A DNA stretch of 64,000 bases. Origin: Uloborus plumipes. Its lineage: Eukaryota > Arthropoda > Arachnida > Araneae > Uloboridae. Each line of letters opens with the position of its first letter. Within the stretch, counting starts at the first letter, position 1. Positions 44,561 through 57,040 of this stretch are shown piece by piece. The DNA is taken from positions 39,160-103,159 of the forward strand of contig JAXGGA010003416.1 of assembly GCA_038373865.1 (NCBI GenBank), written 5' to 3'. The position numbers and the translations under genes are program-made. The notes under the pieces were generated by a model. That model was not told the origin of the DNA and ran no database searches. It saw nothing but the letters and a program-made list of their open reading frames with translations.

Positions 44561-47500
44561 GATTATAGGGGGGTTTTGAGCGGGAAAAAAGTACCGATCC
44601 GTTCGAATTTCGACTATAGGACTTCAAAATGGCTCTATCTAGCGAAATACTTATCGGATCTTCTCGATCATGGTCTCATTGGATGGAACGCAAAAATACC
44701 CTTTAGGGAAGTTTCCTTCCTACGCTTTTCAAAACCACTAATTGATATCTCCACGTTTATGAACTTGATATTAATAAAAAATAAAATTGAAGCAGTTTTC
44801 AAGATGTTTATTATTTTCAAAGACAGAACCTGGAACAATTTAAACTGTTTAAAGCACTTGATTTGCACTTTTCAGGTTCTGAAATTTTAATATTTGGTTG
44901 CATATCTTTACAGCAGGGCCGTCATTTAGGTGGGGTCAGGAGGTGCAATTGCCCTCCCACCTAGCTTTGAGAATTCAAAGTACTTGGAGATACGTAGGTG
45001 TGGTTTTTGTTATTATCGGATGAAATTTACATTGGATTTGCACCCATTGACCCCCAGTGGAAAAATGTGAAATGACGGGCCTGCTTTACAAGACTATTAA
45101 AGTTTTGTAAGAAAAATCTCTTTTAAATTAAAAAAAAAAAAATAGATTCCTTTTCCTGCATGATTTTTACATTAAAAATAGTGCAGAAAACGAAAAGGAA
45201 AAGACGTAGTGAAAATTCTTTCTTTCCTTCTTCTTTAAATAGTACTTGCAGTATGTAGTAGAAGTAAGATAGAAGCAATCAATAACAAAACAACTGCCAA
45301 AACACTGAATTCTGGATTAAATACAGCCAAATATGAAACACACAAAATTATTTCCAGCAGTGGCAGTTTTACAATGTTGCAATTGCGAAGGAGCTCTTTT
45401 GTCACGTGACATAGCTGCTGCCGATGAGAACACAACCAGGTCCTGAAAATTACTTTACGTCATTCTGTTCTCCTCTAAGGGGGGGGGGAGCTTTAGAGGC
45501 GTTGCGGCGAGCCTCCAAACCTATAAATTTAACTGATCTCAATCGATGTGTGTTACAAAAACTTGAGTAACATGTTTTTACATTGGCCCATTTTCTCAAT
45601 CCTCTCCCCTTGCATTTGCGATAAATTTTAAAATTTAAGATTCATTACTACATTATTTCAAATTTTCAACTTTGCAAAAAGTACTATAGAATTTTTTCCT
45701 TATTTATTTATAGTTTTTAGAATCGAATAATGAGTTTTTTTGGAATGTAGGAGCCCCCAACAGCGCGGGGCCATAAGCCATGGCTTGTTCGGCTTGTACG
45801 TAAATCCAGCCCTGGTAACCAGCATAAATAATGAGAGACACTGTTTTATGTTTTATGGCATGAGATTAGTTGACTTAGGTGTGTCAGGGATAACCATATC
45901 AGGATGGTTAAAGGAACAAAATTGAGTCAGAAATGACGGAATACCCCGCATTCTATAACGCGATCTTGAAAAATGGTTCTTTAAACTGATGGAGGAAACA
46001 TTTTCAGTTAAAAAGTAACCACATTATAACAAAATCCAATTCTTTTCGTGCATATTATGATTACTATGCAAGTTTTAAGTCACAACTGTTCTAGTAGATT
46101 ACACGAGCTTGCAGAAATTCTTGAAAATCCTAAAACGCACTTTGTTCTTTGGAATAGTGGTCCTCTACCTTTTCACTACAGAGGATCACTCGGTACTATT
46201 CTAATCCCTAAGTGGACCGCATACGATAGCAATAATATTTACACAAAAACTATATTATGGTAAAAAGGATGAATTGAAAAGTTTTCCTGAATAAATTTAA
46301 CTACGATAAGGAAAATGATGATTAACTTTCACTAGCTGTTCGCGGACAACATAAAAGATTCTCGTGGACGACCAGTGGTTCTTAGACTACAAGTTGAGAA
46401 TCAATGCTTCTACAGAGTGGTTCAATGGCAAAAAATTACCAACAATAACTGCTCTGTATTACAAGAGTCCTATTTTAGTATTTTATGACATTCACACATT
46501 ATATTTGCCCTGAACAAGACCAAAATCGTGACACTTCATACTGACCGACCATTTCATAATACCCTCTTTTTATCTACTTTTTAAGTAAAATAAAAATTTT
46601 TAAGCAAACGTTTCTAAAAATTATAAAGAATTAGCAAACGTTCTTTCTTCTTTCTTTTTTTTTTAAATAAAGAACATGGGAAAGAAAACAATACTCTTCG
46701 AGTACTATTCTCTTTTGCTTATTCCTATACAATGATAAGTGACAATACTCGTGTATTTCCCTACAAACCTTGCAGAATGTATTATTAAAAACACTACACA
46801 CAACTTCGACACAAAAACAAAGCAGGTCTCAATTGTTCAGTTAAATCGCAGCACTTATGTAAAAGTCCACTGTACCCAATGTATTCTCAGTCGAAAACTT
46901 GTCACTATTATCTGAATTCCCAGAACGGCTCTAAAATACCATGTTATTCCAAGAATTAACTTATCATTAAAAGGCAAAGCTGAATTTCTATATTTTTATC
47001 AAAACAAATCTTTTCATAGTTTGTAAGTCCATGAAACACCGGAACCATTGAAATACACGTGAAAATTAACGTCTTAGTTATTAAATTTAGCAAGGCTACC
47101 GACTTGTGATTTCCATCCCTGGAATGAGCTACGAAGATCCACGCTTTGCATGCATTAAATTTTCGAAATGAAGCCGAAGTCTTTAGCGTAAACAGGCATT
47201 ATGACCCCAGAAGAACCTTTCGAAACTACGGGATTAATAACATGGTAATGCAAACAGTGGCTGCCTAATTAATGTTTCCAAGAAGCTAGAGTTTTAGAGA
47301 AGTTGAGATTAACATACATTCATTACCAGAAACTTATAATTATTGCTTTCAAACTAATATTTGGCAGGATAAAAATATAGCGTATAGTTGAACTTAAGAT
47401 AATGTTATGTTAGGTGTCTGTGTTTGTAAGTGCAGAGTAATCTGAGAGATAGAGAAATGAATTAATTTTAGACCTTTAATTAATTTAATTAGTGTGTATG

Positions 47501-47589
47501 TGTGTGTGCGCGCGAGTATTAGTGTGTGTGTGCAAATGCGTGTGAATAATTTAGCCTGTCCATTGGTTTTTTTTTACGTTTATTTTTAG
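44561..47589. other. No gene recognised
   Basis: AT-rich, with one small hAT-like MITE (44914-45083). A fragment of another ends aatccagccctg near 45812. A minus-strand frame at 45235-45435 has a hydrophobic stretch but no splice or family support. Confidence 0.45.
44914..45083. mobile_element. 170-bp hAT-like MITE
   Basis: Ends cagggccgtcattta and the inverse of caggcccgtcatttc. Flanked by 8-bp repeats ctttacag (44906-44913) and ctttacaa (45084-45091), one mismatch. Confidence 0.85.
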
Positions 47590-47708
47590 ATTACAGAGGG
47601 TTCAAGAGAGTTCTCAAACAAAACGGACAAGCAACAGTTGGAATCAAGAACACAAAAACTGTTGTGCCTTTCTTCGTAAAAATAACATTCTCCTTTATAT
47701 AGGTCTAG
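47590..47708 (+). other. Candidate exon, gene unknown
   Basis: 119 bases between tttttag and gtaagtg, GC-richer than the surroundings. All three frames are usable: one is open throughout (with NCCAFLRKNNILLYIGL), and two end in a stop late in the segment. The frame and gene cannot be decided. Confidence 0.3.
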
Positions 47709-48294
47709 GTAAGTGTTATTTTATATTTGACCAATGACATTAGGCTTCTAAGTTACAGAACATTGATACATAAAGTAAAAGACTCTTTTTCTTGTCAAAA
47801 GGCTGCATGTTAATATTATACTTGTTTCAGCATTTTCGGTCCCCATCCCCAATATGTCACGAAGTGTCACATCTCATCTTACCTTCTCCCTCTTCTTTCT
47901 CAAACGGTACATTATTTTATTTAAAAATATCCATATTGAAAAACTGCTTAATGTCACACTTCTTATTAATCATTCCCTCCCCCTGCCACAATTTCAAGAA
48001 CTTCTCTCCATCCTCAACGTGTAATATCCTTCGTAACAGTCCTAATCAAAATTTAAAAGTAATATTACTTAATAAAAATTAATAAGTATTAGCTATAAAA
48101 AGTTTAAGTGCAAGTTACATCGACTTATTTATTTTAAAACATTTAGAGCAATACAGCTATCAGTTATTGTTAGCAAATAACATGATATTTATATACTTGA
48201 GGTCATTTTATTTGAGTCTTGCAAGACAGGCAATAGGTTACAAAATGGGGAAGACGTTTTAAGTAATCAGCCTCGAAATATTAACCATCTTCAA
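47709..48294. other. No gene seen
   Basis: AT-rich. A pyrimidine-rich stretch at 47838-48030 gives a low-complexity frame that is not credible. Confidence 0.4.
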
Positions 48295-48811
48295 CCTATT
48301 TCTGCCCAAGTGTTTTTTAACAATTTTTTTCAATTTTTATCTGCTTAAAACTCTTACTTGGAACTGTTTACATACATTTTACGTTTAAAATAGTTCGCCG
48401 TTGCCATATTTATTAAGTTATTTAACGTCCTGTTTATGGGATATTTTTCAGATATCTCAGTAAAATACGACCTTACTTGACTTTACTTTTGCAAAGTAAC
48501 ATTACAGAAGGCATATGTAATCAATTTTAAGCAAATCATTTTAAAATAGTTTGTTTTTATGAAAAAAAAAAGGTCGCAAAAAAAAACTTACTTTCTGTGG
48601 CCACGCTGGATCGTGGCTTGACTGATTTGTCTGAAAATAGCTATCAATAAATCAACTCTGATGTCCAAATAGTGGCTCTAACTGGTTTTCTCAAGAAGAA
48701 AGACTATTTAACTTGTGAAAAAACGTTTTAGTTAAAAGATATACCCATTACAGGTTTTTGTATGCTGTAACTAACAAGCATCCCGTTTTTAGGTCACTGG
48801 GCATAAATGGG
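48295..48811. mobile_element. piggyBac-like MITE, copy A
   Basis: About 517 bp with TTAA at 48812-48815 after gggcataaatggg, and a decayed tcaa before cctatttctgccca. Its sequence is the inverse of the element at 58821-59329 along its length. Confidence 0.75.
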
Positions 48812-48994
48812 TTAATTGGCCAAATATTTTAAGATTACTTAGATATTCTGCATAAGAAACAGCATCATTCAATATAGATTCATAGCTTACATTTTTAAAA
48901 TTACATTTCATTAATCAGTTTTGCATGAAGCATCTTGTCGAAGAAAATGAAACCTATTCAACGTCACTCTCTAAGACCTTTTCTTCTTTTGTAG

Positions 48995-49153
48995 GAGAGG
49001 ACTCCCATGCATCATCTGAACGAAAAGATAAACAAACAAAGCTACCGCAACCAGGAATTGCCCTTATTACTATCGTCCAATGACAACCATTTGATAAATG
49101 TGCATTCACCTCAAGGGAAGTTGGAAAGAAATTTGCAATATGCTTCTTACCTA
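48995..49153 (+). other. Candidate exon, gene unknown
   Basis: 159 bases (53 codons) open in frame between a strong acceptor (cttcttttgtag) and gtaagagt. The frame reads ERTPMHHLNEKINKQSYRNQ and onward. The minus strand offers a rival exon next to it (49151-49199, between tttcag and gtaagaag). The palindrome cttacctagtaag supplies a donor to each strand. Confidence 0.35.
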
Positions 49154-49329
49154 GTAAGAGTTCCATTTGTCATAACCACATCCCGATGGACATCTATTCC
49201 TGAAAGCAGACTTTTGTTAGTGGCTTGTTCCAAGAAAATGTTGGCTCAAGAGCTTTTTTCAAGAGATTGGATTATGAAATATTTCAAGCAGAGCAGATTG
49301 AATTTTAGCATTAAAATTAATGAATAGTT

Positions 49330-50029
49330 GGATAGTTATGGTTGAGTAAGAGAAATAGTTGCATATTAATCATAACTATTCCAAATCTAATAAATAGTTA
49401 AAATTAATAATAGATCTCAGTGGTTTAAATCTTTAAATACTATTTTGCTGTGCATAATCAAGTTGGTAGTTTTCTTAGAAAACATTATGAGCAGAATGAA
49501 AATTGTAAATGATATAGTCTGCTGGAGCAAAAGAAAACATGAGGTAAATACAAACAAACTGTATTGCTACCGCACATGTGATCGTTTTAGAAACTACACT
49601 GTTGGTAAGTGAAGACTGCGTAACATACAAGGTATTCTGTTTTAACTTGCTCGGATCATTATTTTTGCAACCGTCCGTTCTGTAGTTTCAATTGCAAAAA
49701 TGCCCAAAATGAAGACTCGAGTTAAGATACTAAAACTTTGAAGGCAAAAAAAAAAAGTTAAAAATACGAAATTCTACTCTTGAGACGTACTCCAATTCCG
49801 TTAACTTACACACTGCGTAACAAAAAATGCGAAAAAATGGACAAGTACTGCTTTGATTAACAATAAATACGGCAGGAAAATAGCAAATATGTTTATGCAA
49901 TAAACAAAACACATAATTACATGCAGAGATTTAAAAAAAAATAGTAATTTTTCTTAAATTATAAGATGACGCCATTTTGGAGTCATTTACAAAATGCTGT
50001 AAAAACTAAACAAACACCAAAAACTAACA
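49330..50029. other. No gene seen
   Basis: AT-rich, no element or exon recognised. Confidence 0.45.
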
Positions 50030-50594
50030 TTAATAGGGTAGGTGAGTACCCCTCATCTGCATACAAAGCTTGCAGTGTGTCACTATGCTTTTTAAAGGAT
50101 TATCAACCATCGCAGAGTCGAGTAATTGCCATTCCTCCTGTAGAGCAGTTTCCAGCTCTGTGAGAGTGCCTTGGGGTGGGACACGTCTACAGAGAGGAAC
50201 ACAAACCCGTGATACCCGGGAATACAGGCCATTCATGTGTAGTCTTCGGCACACAGTAGTGGAAGATATTGTCTTACCAATGTCCGCTGCAACCATAGAT
50301 GTCACGTGGGTGGAGGTCGCTCTTCGGTTTCGCTTGGCTACAACAGCAATATAAAGATCTTCCTTGGGAGACCTGTCACAGGTCTTCGGATAACTGTTTG
50401 GCTCGTTAGGAATTGTTTCCATAATCGTGAAGTGACGGAATGATGACCGCCAAAAAACAGGGCAAAGTCTGTGATTGATTGTCCTGCTTCAATACGTCCA
50501 ACATCGCGCCACCAGTCAGAATCTTCCATTTGTCGTCTGGAAGCCATACAAACACGTCTGTGTTGAAAACAAATCGTGGGAAAGTTCTAAGCAC
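50030..50594 (-). pseudogene. Internally deleted Tc1-like transposase
   Basis: On the minus strand the N-terminal DNA-binding half is clear: FGGHHSVTSRLWKQFL, TGLPRKI, then, in another frame from about 50400, KEDLYIAVVAKRNRRATSTH and TVCRRLHMNGLYSR. After VCVPLCRR the frame jumps directly to a Tc1-type C-terminus (LTELETALQEEW..NPLKSIVTHC KLCMQMRG). The whole DDE catalytic region is missing. With a frameshift as well, it is a dead, deletion-derived copy, different from the family at 1384. Confidence 0.85.
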
Positions 50595-52688
50595 GTTTTA
50601 TCAGCACTTACATGTAACTCCTGTAACCCTTCACTATGCTTCCTTCTTATACGAATGCCTCTTTTTCATATTTCTCAACACGAAGCCCTGATTGACTGTC
50701 ACTTAACTTATTTGCATACTTCCAGCTACCTCTGTAGCGTATAGTAGCCTCTCTACTTCAGATTGGCTTTTGGAAATTTACATTTTCCTTTCCGTGCTGA
50801 ACTTTTGGCAGTGAGTGAGTGTAGAACAGAGTGTTACGTGCACAGTATGTGGTAATAATTAGATGCGGTAGTTATAATAGTACTGTAACGAAGATACAAT
50901 AACTAAATTTTTAAGTTAAAAATTAAGTTCATGACAATTTAGGTTGAGCAATCAGAACGTTATCAGTCTTCTTTACCGTTTCTTTACTTGTCTATTTCCC
51001 CTTCTATCTACAAAACTTAAGATAAAACAGCAACATTAGGGGTCATTATAATTCGTCCACTTTCATATTTAGAATGGGAAAAAATGAAAATTGCAGAGTA
51101 GTTATTTGTATGCAATAATAAAGCGATGTCTATGTACGGTGTACTAGGTACGGTGTGGGAACCAGCTTTAAGTGAAGCTAAAGGTATGAATGTCAATTCA
51201 CAGAACCAATATTTAATAGTCAATAACGAAGCAAATACTTACACCCAGCGATTCCTTTCCAAAATGACTCGTGTTGCGGGCACATAGTTATCTTTATCTC
51301 TAAAAATCGTGACTCGGGACGAGTTTACGTTATTGCTCTGGTAAGTCGAATCTCGCTGTAACGCTATTCCACTGTACTCGCAGAGGGAGTAGTCTTGAAC
51401 CCAATGCATAAAATTTTTTATCTCCCAAGGTATTCAAAAGAATGGGAACAATCTAAACTTAAAACATTGAATTTATCTTTCTCTTTATACCCAACTGACC
51501 CTTATAATAATATTTTTACTTACTGCCATACCACTTAATTTAAAAACTTATCTTTATTCTTCAGTGCTTTGAATAAATACAACGTTCTACGAATTCCCCA
51601 CTTCATCAGATTATTAAATTATTCATTAAAAACGAAACTTAAAAATGTCAAAGCAAGATAAGAGGCATTACTTTAAAGTGAGAAACATGAAAACTGCCAT
51701 AATTTATCAGCGAGTTTGAATGCAAACCTCTTTTACTAAACACAAACGATAATTAAAATACTGCTTCAGATTATCGCGAGAAAAAAGTAGAAAATATCAA
51801 ATGCGAACGAGTTAGTTGCGAAATTTGAAGCGTTGCCAACGTATAAATCTAAATTTCATGCCCTATGTTTTAAGAGAAGCAATCACAATAAGTTTTCTTG
51901 ACTTCATTTTTGCGTATAAATCGTAGCAAAAATTCTGATTTCAGATTTCATTTAAATGAAATAACATTGTTATTGTTCCTTAAATAAAATGTAAAATACT
52001 AACTTTATGATCAGAGTAGTATTTCCCAATAAGAAAGAAAATAATATTTGTACCAAGAAATCTAAAATACTTGCACAATTTGATGAAAGTTGGGAAGACA
52101 GGGTATACTTGATAAAATATTTGCATTTTGATTTTTCGAATTTTTTTATCACTATTGTTAAGCAAAAAATAAAATTTAGCGTAATATGTATTATTATAGA
52201 TTCGTTTGAATAGAGTAATAGGCTAACCTAAGGCCACTATAAAGTAATCCTCAAAAAACATATCTTAAGATAAAGAATAAGATCTGTACCTCAGAATCAG
52301 ACTTACGTTAGTCCATTTTCGTCACTTTTCAGAAAATGGCAAAAACGATTGCCGAATACATGCAAAAGATGGGACTCGTGCGGTTTTAATAGTGCTAAAT
52401 AATTGTAAAGGAATTTGTTTTATAGAATAACGTTCTCATGGGTCGATGCGGAATAAGATTCTACATACAATGCGGCAAAAAAGAGAAAATCGACATTTTT
52501 GGACCTACGTCGTTCTGGTTCTGAGGTACAGAGATGAGTAAGTTTTGTGTGAGGGATAAAGATAGGTGCTTCAGAAATGCAGAAAACTAGGTAGAAAACT
52601 AAAATATTTTTTTCTGCGGACCGATGCCGATCCTCCGGACCACTGGTTGAGAATCGCTACTCTATACGACAATTGAAAGAAAACCATA
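50595..52688. other. No gene seen
   Basis: AT-rich, with a GC-richer tail at 52615-52665 (gatcctccggaccactggtt) typical of a decayed hAT end. Confidence 0.45.
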
Positions 52689-53149
52689 CCGTCAAACCTG
52701 GTTATCTCGAAAACCTCTCTATGTCGAAATTTTCAATTTCCCTGATTTTACAGCATAAATTTAATGTTTTTTCTCATGTTAATCTTGAATGATTTTTTCT
52801 GAAAACCGCTGTATATCGAATTTTGACGACTTTCAATTTTGAATTTCATCTCCAGCCGCCTTTATCAATGGTATAACTTGGACACAAAAATCATCTTTTG
52901 CACAATCATTCAAAGACTGTTTGTACTTAAGGTATGCATTAACTTGCATTAACTATAGTCATCACAATTAGTAAAACGTGGACTCACAACACGTCGTACA
53001 GTAAAATATCCAACAATATCTATGCAAAACAATCTATTAAAGTATTTGACTTTGTTCCAATTGCTTATGTTTGTGAATTTGTTCACAACCTCTGAAACCT
53101 TCGTATCTCGAATTTTTCTTCAGTCCCGTAAAATCGATAGGTTTAACTG
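52689..53149. mobile_element. pogo/Tigger-like MITE
   Basis: A 461-bp element with TA at 52687-52688 and 53150-53151. Its ends are ccgtcaaacctggttatctc and the inverse of cagttaaacctatcgatttt. Repeated 'tatctcgaa' motifs lie inside. Confidence 0.75.
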
Positions 53150-53151
53150 TA

Positions 53152-55554
53152 CTTCGGTGAACGAAAAACTTTTTTTTTAATTAAAAAAAAAGTTTTACTT
53201 TACTTACTAAAGAATAACTCTTAAAAGAAAAAAAATTGCTTCTTCAGTTTACGTAGGTCAAATTAGCTTCAGTCTATTACTTCCTTCATAAGATTCTGCT
53301 CTTGGGTTCATATGCACTCGAGAAATAAAACTCTTGTATGAACTTAATCCGGTATCCCTTATTGAATCTATAATAATTTAGAAATATGAATATCAACAAT
53401 TACGATAGTGTTAAAAGAAGTTAACGATTTGTGTATTTCAAAAAATGGAAGTATATGTTACTTGATAACAAAGGAGAAAAATAACGACAGTTATATAAAT
53501 AAAAGCATTTACTTACATAGCCGGAAGACATTATTTTAAGAACCGAAATCGGTGGGTAATGCCTGATAATTGCTTATGTTACATTATGAAGAAACTAATA
53601 ACACTTAATAAAGCTTAAAGATTTGCGAAAATAGAACGTGATAATATTAATTTGCCCAAAATGGGGGGGGGGTGTCACAGTAAAGAAATATTAGACACGA
53701 AAAACCATCTATCAATTTGAATCCATTAGAAGTCAAAACAAAATATTTTGATTCAATCATCAAAGAATATAACAAAAAGATTTACTGCTCAATTTTTGTC
53801 AAAAAGAGTGAAAGGAAAGAGCTTGAAAGGAAAAACATTTCAATCATTTGACATCAAGGGCTGGAACTCTTCCAAATGTGAGGAAGACGTGAAGTTTTCA
53901 AAGAAAAAATGAGTTTTTATTATTGATTAGATTAGATTGACTTCTGTTTGAACAAGAAAAGAAAAAAAAATGTAAAAATTTAGCAAAATCTTTAGTAAAG
54001 AATGAAAAGTGAAGCAAATTTATTATGAGTAATATTTTAAAAACATATTTAAGACGAAAATATCGGTTCGTGGAGTAACTACTAAGGCTGAGCTTTAGAG
54101 CTTTCAACTCATACTCCAACTCATCGAACCCAAAACTCACTCTTTCTCCATTCTGCTGTCTTGGTAGAGAAAACATGACTGGTTGTGACTCTCTTGACAA
54201 CTCTTGAACATCAAAGCCTTTGATTCCGGACTCCGACTCTGACTCTCATACCTTAAAATCGGTCAGACTCCGACTTCACGGTTCTGAAATACTTCAGTGT
54301 TTTGTTGTTCCCTTACCAAGGAGCCACAAAAATAGTGTAATAATGGAAAAAGCCCAAATAGGTTTCAATCGAAAGAGCATATTGATTTCGACGCAAAAAA
54401 ATTTTCTGGAAAATTTCCGCCTTATTTTTGAAAATTAACGTCCATACAACTGCAGCCAATGTTTTGGATAAATATGCGACCATACATACCGTATATCAGT
54501 ATATGCTTTGAAGCTCTTTGTCTATGTATGATATATATATTGTGTAATTTCAAAATTATTACGTCTATATTATTTTTAATAAGAGCAAGTTCATACGAAC
54601 ACATACTCAGCGTCTTACCAATTAGTAGTTAGTTCAAAGAGTTTTCATGCTCTTGGTTTTGCTTTAATCTTCTCCTCTGACACTAAAAATCAATATCGTA
54701 CGAAAAGTTTGCAAAGATAACATTTTCTTTCTTAGAAGGTAAAATGACCAACTATAAAACAAGACTGAAAAGAAAGAAAAAAAGAACGCAGACATCAAGA
54801 CGCTCTAGGGAAATGTAACTAGAACTTAAACTATATAACACTAACCGCTTTTGGTTGGTTTACTTTCTTCCATGAAAAACAATATTTGTATATTATGAAA
54901 CTCGTGAATGGAGATTAAACCACATTAATTGCATTTCGTAAACTTTAAAAATAACAAAAACCATCCGACACGTGGTGTTACCCCCCAACCCGATGAATGC
55001 ATCCTTTAATCCTAGTAAAAAGCTTTATGACCGTGCAGTTAGTCACTTTACGATTTACGCTACAGCAATCAATAAAGAAACTCGGTCTAATATAATAAAT
55101 GCGATGCTAGAAAACTACGTAGATTCAATTGGATAGATATTGGGAACTCTATCATAAGCAACGGCCGTGAAAGACACTCTATTTTGTTACGGAGGGCTCC
55201 GGTTTCCAGGTGATGAAGGGTGGGACATTGAGTCCAACTCATCGATTCTTATCTTTGAAGGGGAGTGGAACTTTTATTGCTTTTGGGAAGTGGATGAGAC
55301 AAAGTGGATGTAAGGAATAGACGCTTTGGGAATAAAGACTTGAACTTAGTTTAGGCATATATTTTTGGTTTCTTACTATGTTTGGTTAAACACTGCATTT
55401 TTCATCTTTTTTTTTTTTTTTTACATTTTTTCAGACAACTAAAAGAAAAGTAATTATTAATGTCCATTGATTAATGTTGTTCTAAATAATTTTATGATTG
55501 CATACATGAAAAAATAACTTCAATTTTTCAAATTTTTTTCTTTAAAAAAAATAC
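53152..55554. other. No gene recognised
   Basis: AT-rich. 54225-54290 carries a gactccgactctgactc fragment related to the MITE at 8569. 55140-55330 is GC-richer but I could not assign it. Confidence 0.4.
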
Positions 55555-55647
55555 CTCGTCATCATGATAGTTGGCCAAACGCACATTACGGGCTTTAGCC
55601 TTCTTTAGAAGATCCAGCCAGGGTGTCCTCCTCTTTGCAGTAGACCT
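55555..55647 (-). other. Candidate exon, gene unknown
   Basis: 93 bases, exactly 31 codons, between aaaactag and gtattttt on the minus strand. Read in phase 0 it begins RSTAKRRTPWLDLLKKAKAR and ends NVRLANYHDDE. The amino-acid make-up is strongly protein-like and unlike the AT-rich background. The acceptor lacks a good pyrimidine tract. I do not recognise the protein. It could be an upstream exon of another minus-strand gene. Confidence 0.5.
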
Positions 55648-57040
55648 CTAGTTTTTAATGATACCAAAATCAGAAAAGATTCGAAAAAGGTTTATCCCTC
55701 GCTGTATGAATAATAATTTGCGTGTCATATTATTAGATCCATACTAATAATTATCTTAAAAATAGCTTATAAAAGACTAGAAACAACTGCATTTTCTGTA
55801 ATTGTCTTTTAAGAACTTTCCGTATTAAAATTTGAAGTTAACAACTACTTTAACTGATGAATGAGTGGGTCACAAATAACACTTGTTTTTTCGACTGGAA
55901 ATGTCCTACTTCAGGAATTAGTAAAGCTTGCAAAGACAGCATACCATAAAAGGTAACAGTTCTTATGGCGTCAACAAAAAAAAAATTATAATATTTGCTT
56001 CTTTCGGTCTAAGTAAAACCCGAATATGATTTTGCATCAAGAGAGTCCAGTCGCTCACTCATGTAGGGGAAAATCGGGTGTCCAAGTTCTATGTGCCGTT
56101 GCATTCCGCACGTAATGGTTGCAGACCAATAAGTTTTTCAGAATTTGCTTGCATTTCTGCTTTATCTTCAGCCGTATTTGCTTTAAGAGCGCTTCTTGTG
56201 CATCAGGATTACGACAAGCTATTACTATAAGGGTTTCTGATTCATTCCAGACACATGACTGGCTCTTATTGCGAAAGTTTCTGAATTCTTCCGGTAGATT
56301 TTAGGTTAATTGAAGAAACGATACTGTTTTTTTTCCAATATCGCTGCTTGAAATGAACAGTGGCATATTTGCAAAACACTACTTTTCAGGAGAGCGTTTC
56401 AAAGTCTTTGCAGTAAAACGGTATTTTGAAGTAAAATGGTAAAAAGGGTACTTATGCCGAATCAACTTACAGAGACATAGATGTTCTTCCTCCAAGCACT
56501 TCTTCAGAACTGACGCAATGGCGGCTGTGTCGTTGTTTACTATTAGTAAAGCACCAAAATACCAACTATGCACAACGACACTATAGCGATTGCTGCGTGA
56601 TATTTTGAAACTTGAGATATGCCGATATTACCACAAGAAAGAGTTTAAAAAAAAATGAATTTTGTGATGTAATTTTAAAAAAAAATCGATTTTTGCAGAT
56701 ATGCCACTGTTCATTTCAAGCAGCGATATATGTACACACCTATCGGGCAATTCCATGCAAGTGTGGAAAAGCGTTGAAAAAAATTAAACTCGAGCAATGT
56801 AACTGTTCTGCATATTTTTTGGTTTAGAAATGTTAGAAGTTTTCTTGTTTATAACTTTTTTTGTTCGGAATTTAGTTTTTTAGTTTCGGCAATACTTTGA
56901 AGTTGGTATTAGAATATTTTATGTTTAGTGAAGCAAATGGTCAAACTTTCAACATTGATAAGTTTCAACTTTTTCCATTAAATACATGTGAGAAAGGAAG
57001 ACTATAGTTTATTACACTTTAAATTAATATTGTGAATTGA
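55648..57040. other. No gene seen; contains an inverted repeat
   Basis: tatcgctgcttgaaatgaac at about 56340-56372 is mirrored at about 56698-56731 with at least 30 bases paired. These probably are the ends of a ~400-bp MITE. Confidence 0.5.

Noticed and set aside
45235..45435. Minus-strand frame with a hydrophobic, membrane-helix-like stretch
   Set aside because: No splice context, family motif or neighbour exon. AT-rich DNA often yields such stretches.
47792..48082. 96-codon serine/proline/leucine-rich frame
   Set aside because: Pyrimidine-rich low-complexity sequence, no motif.
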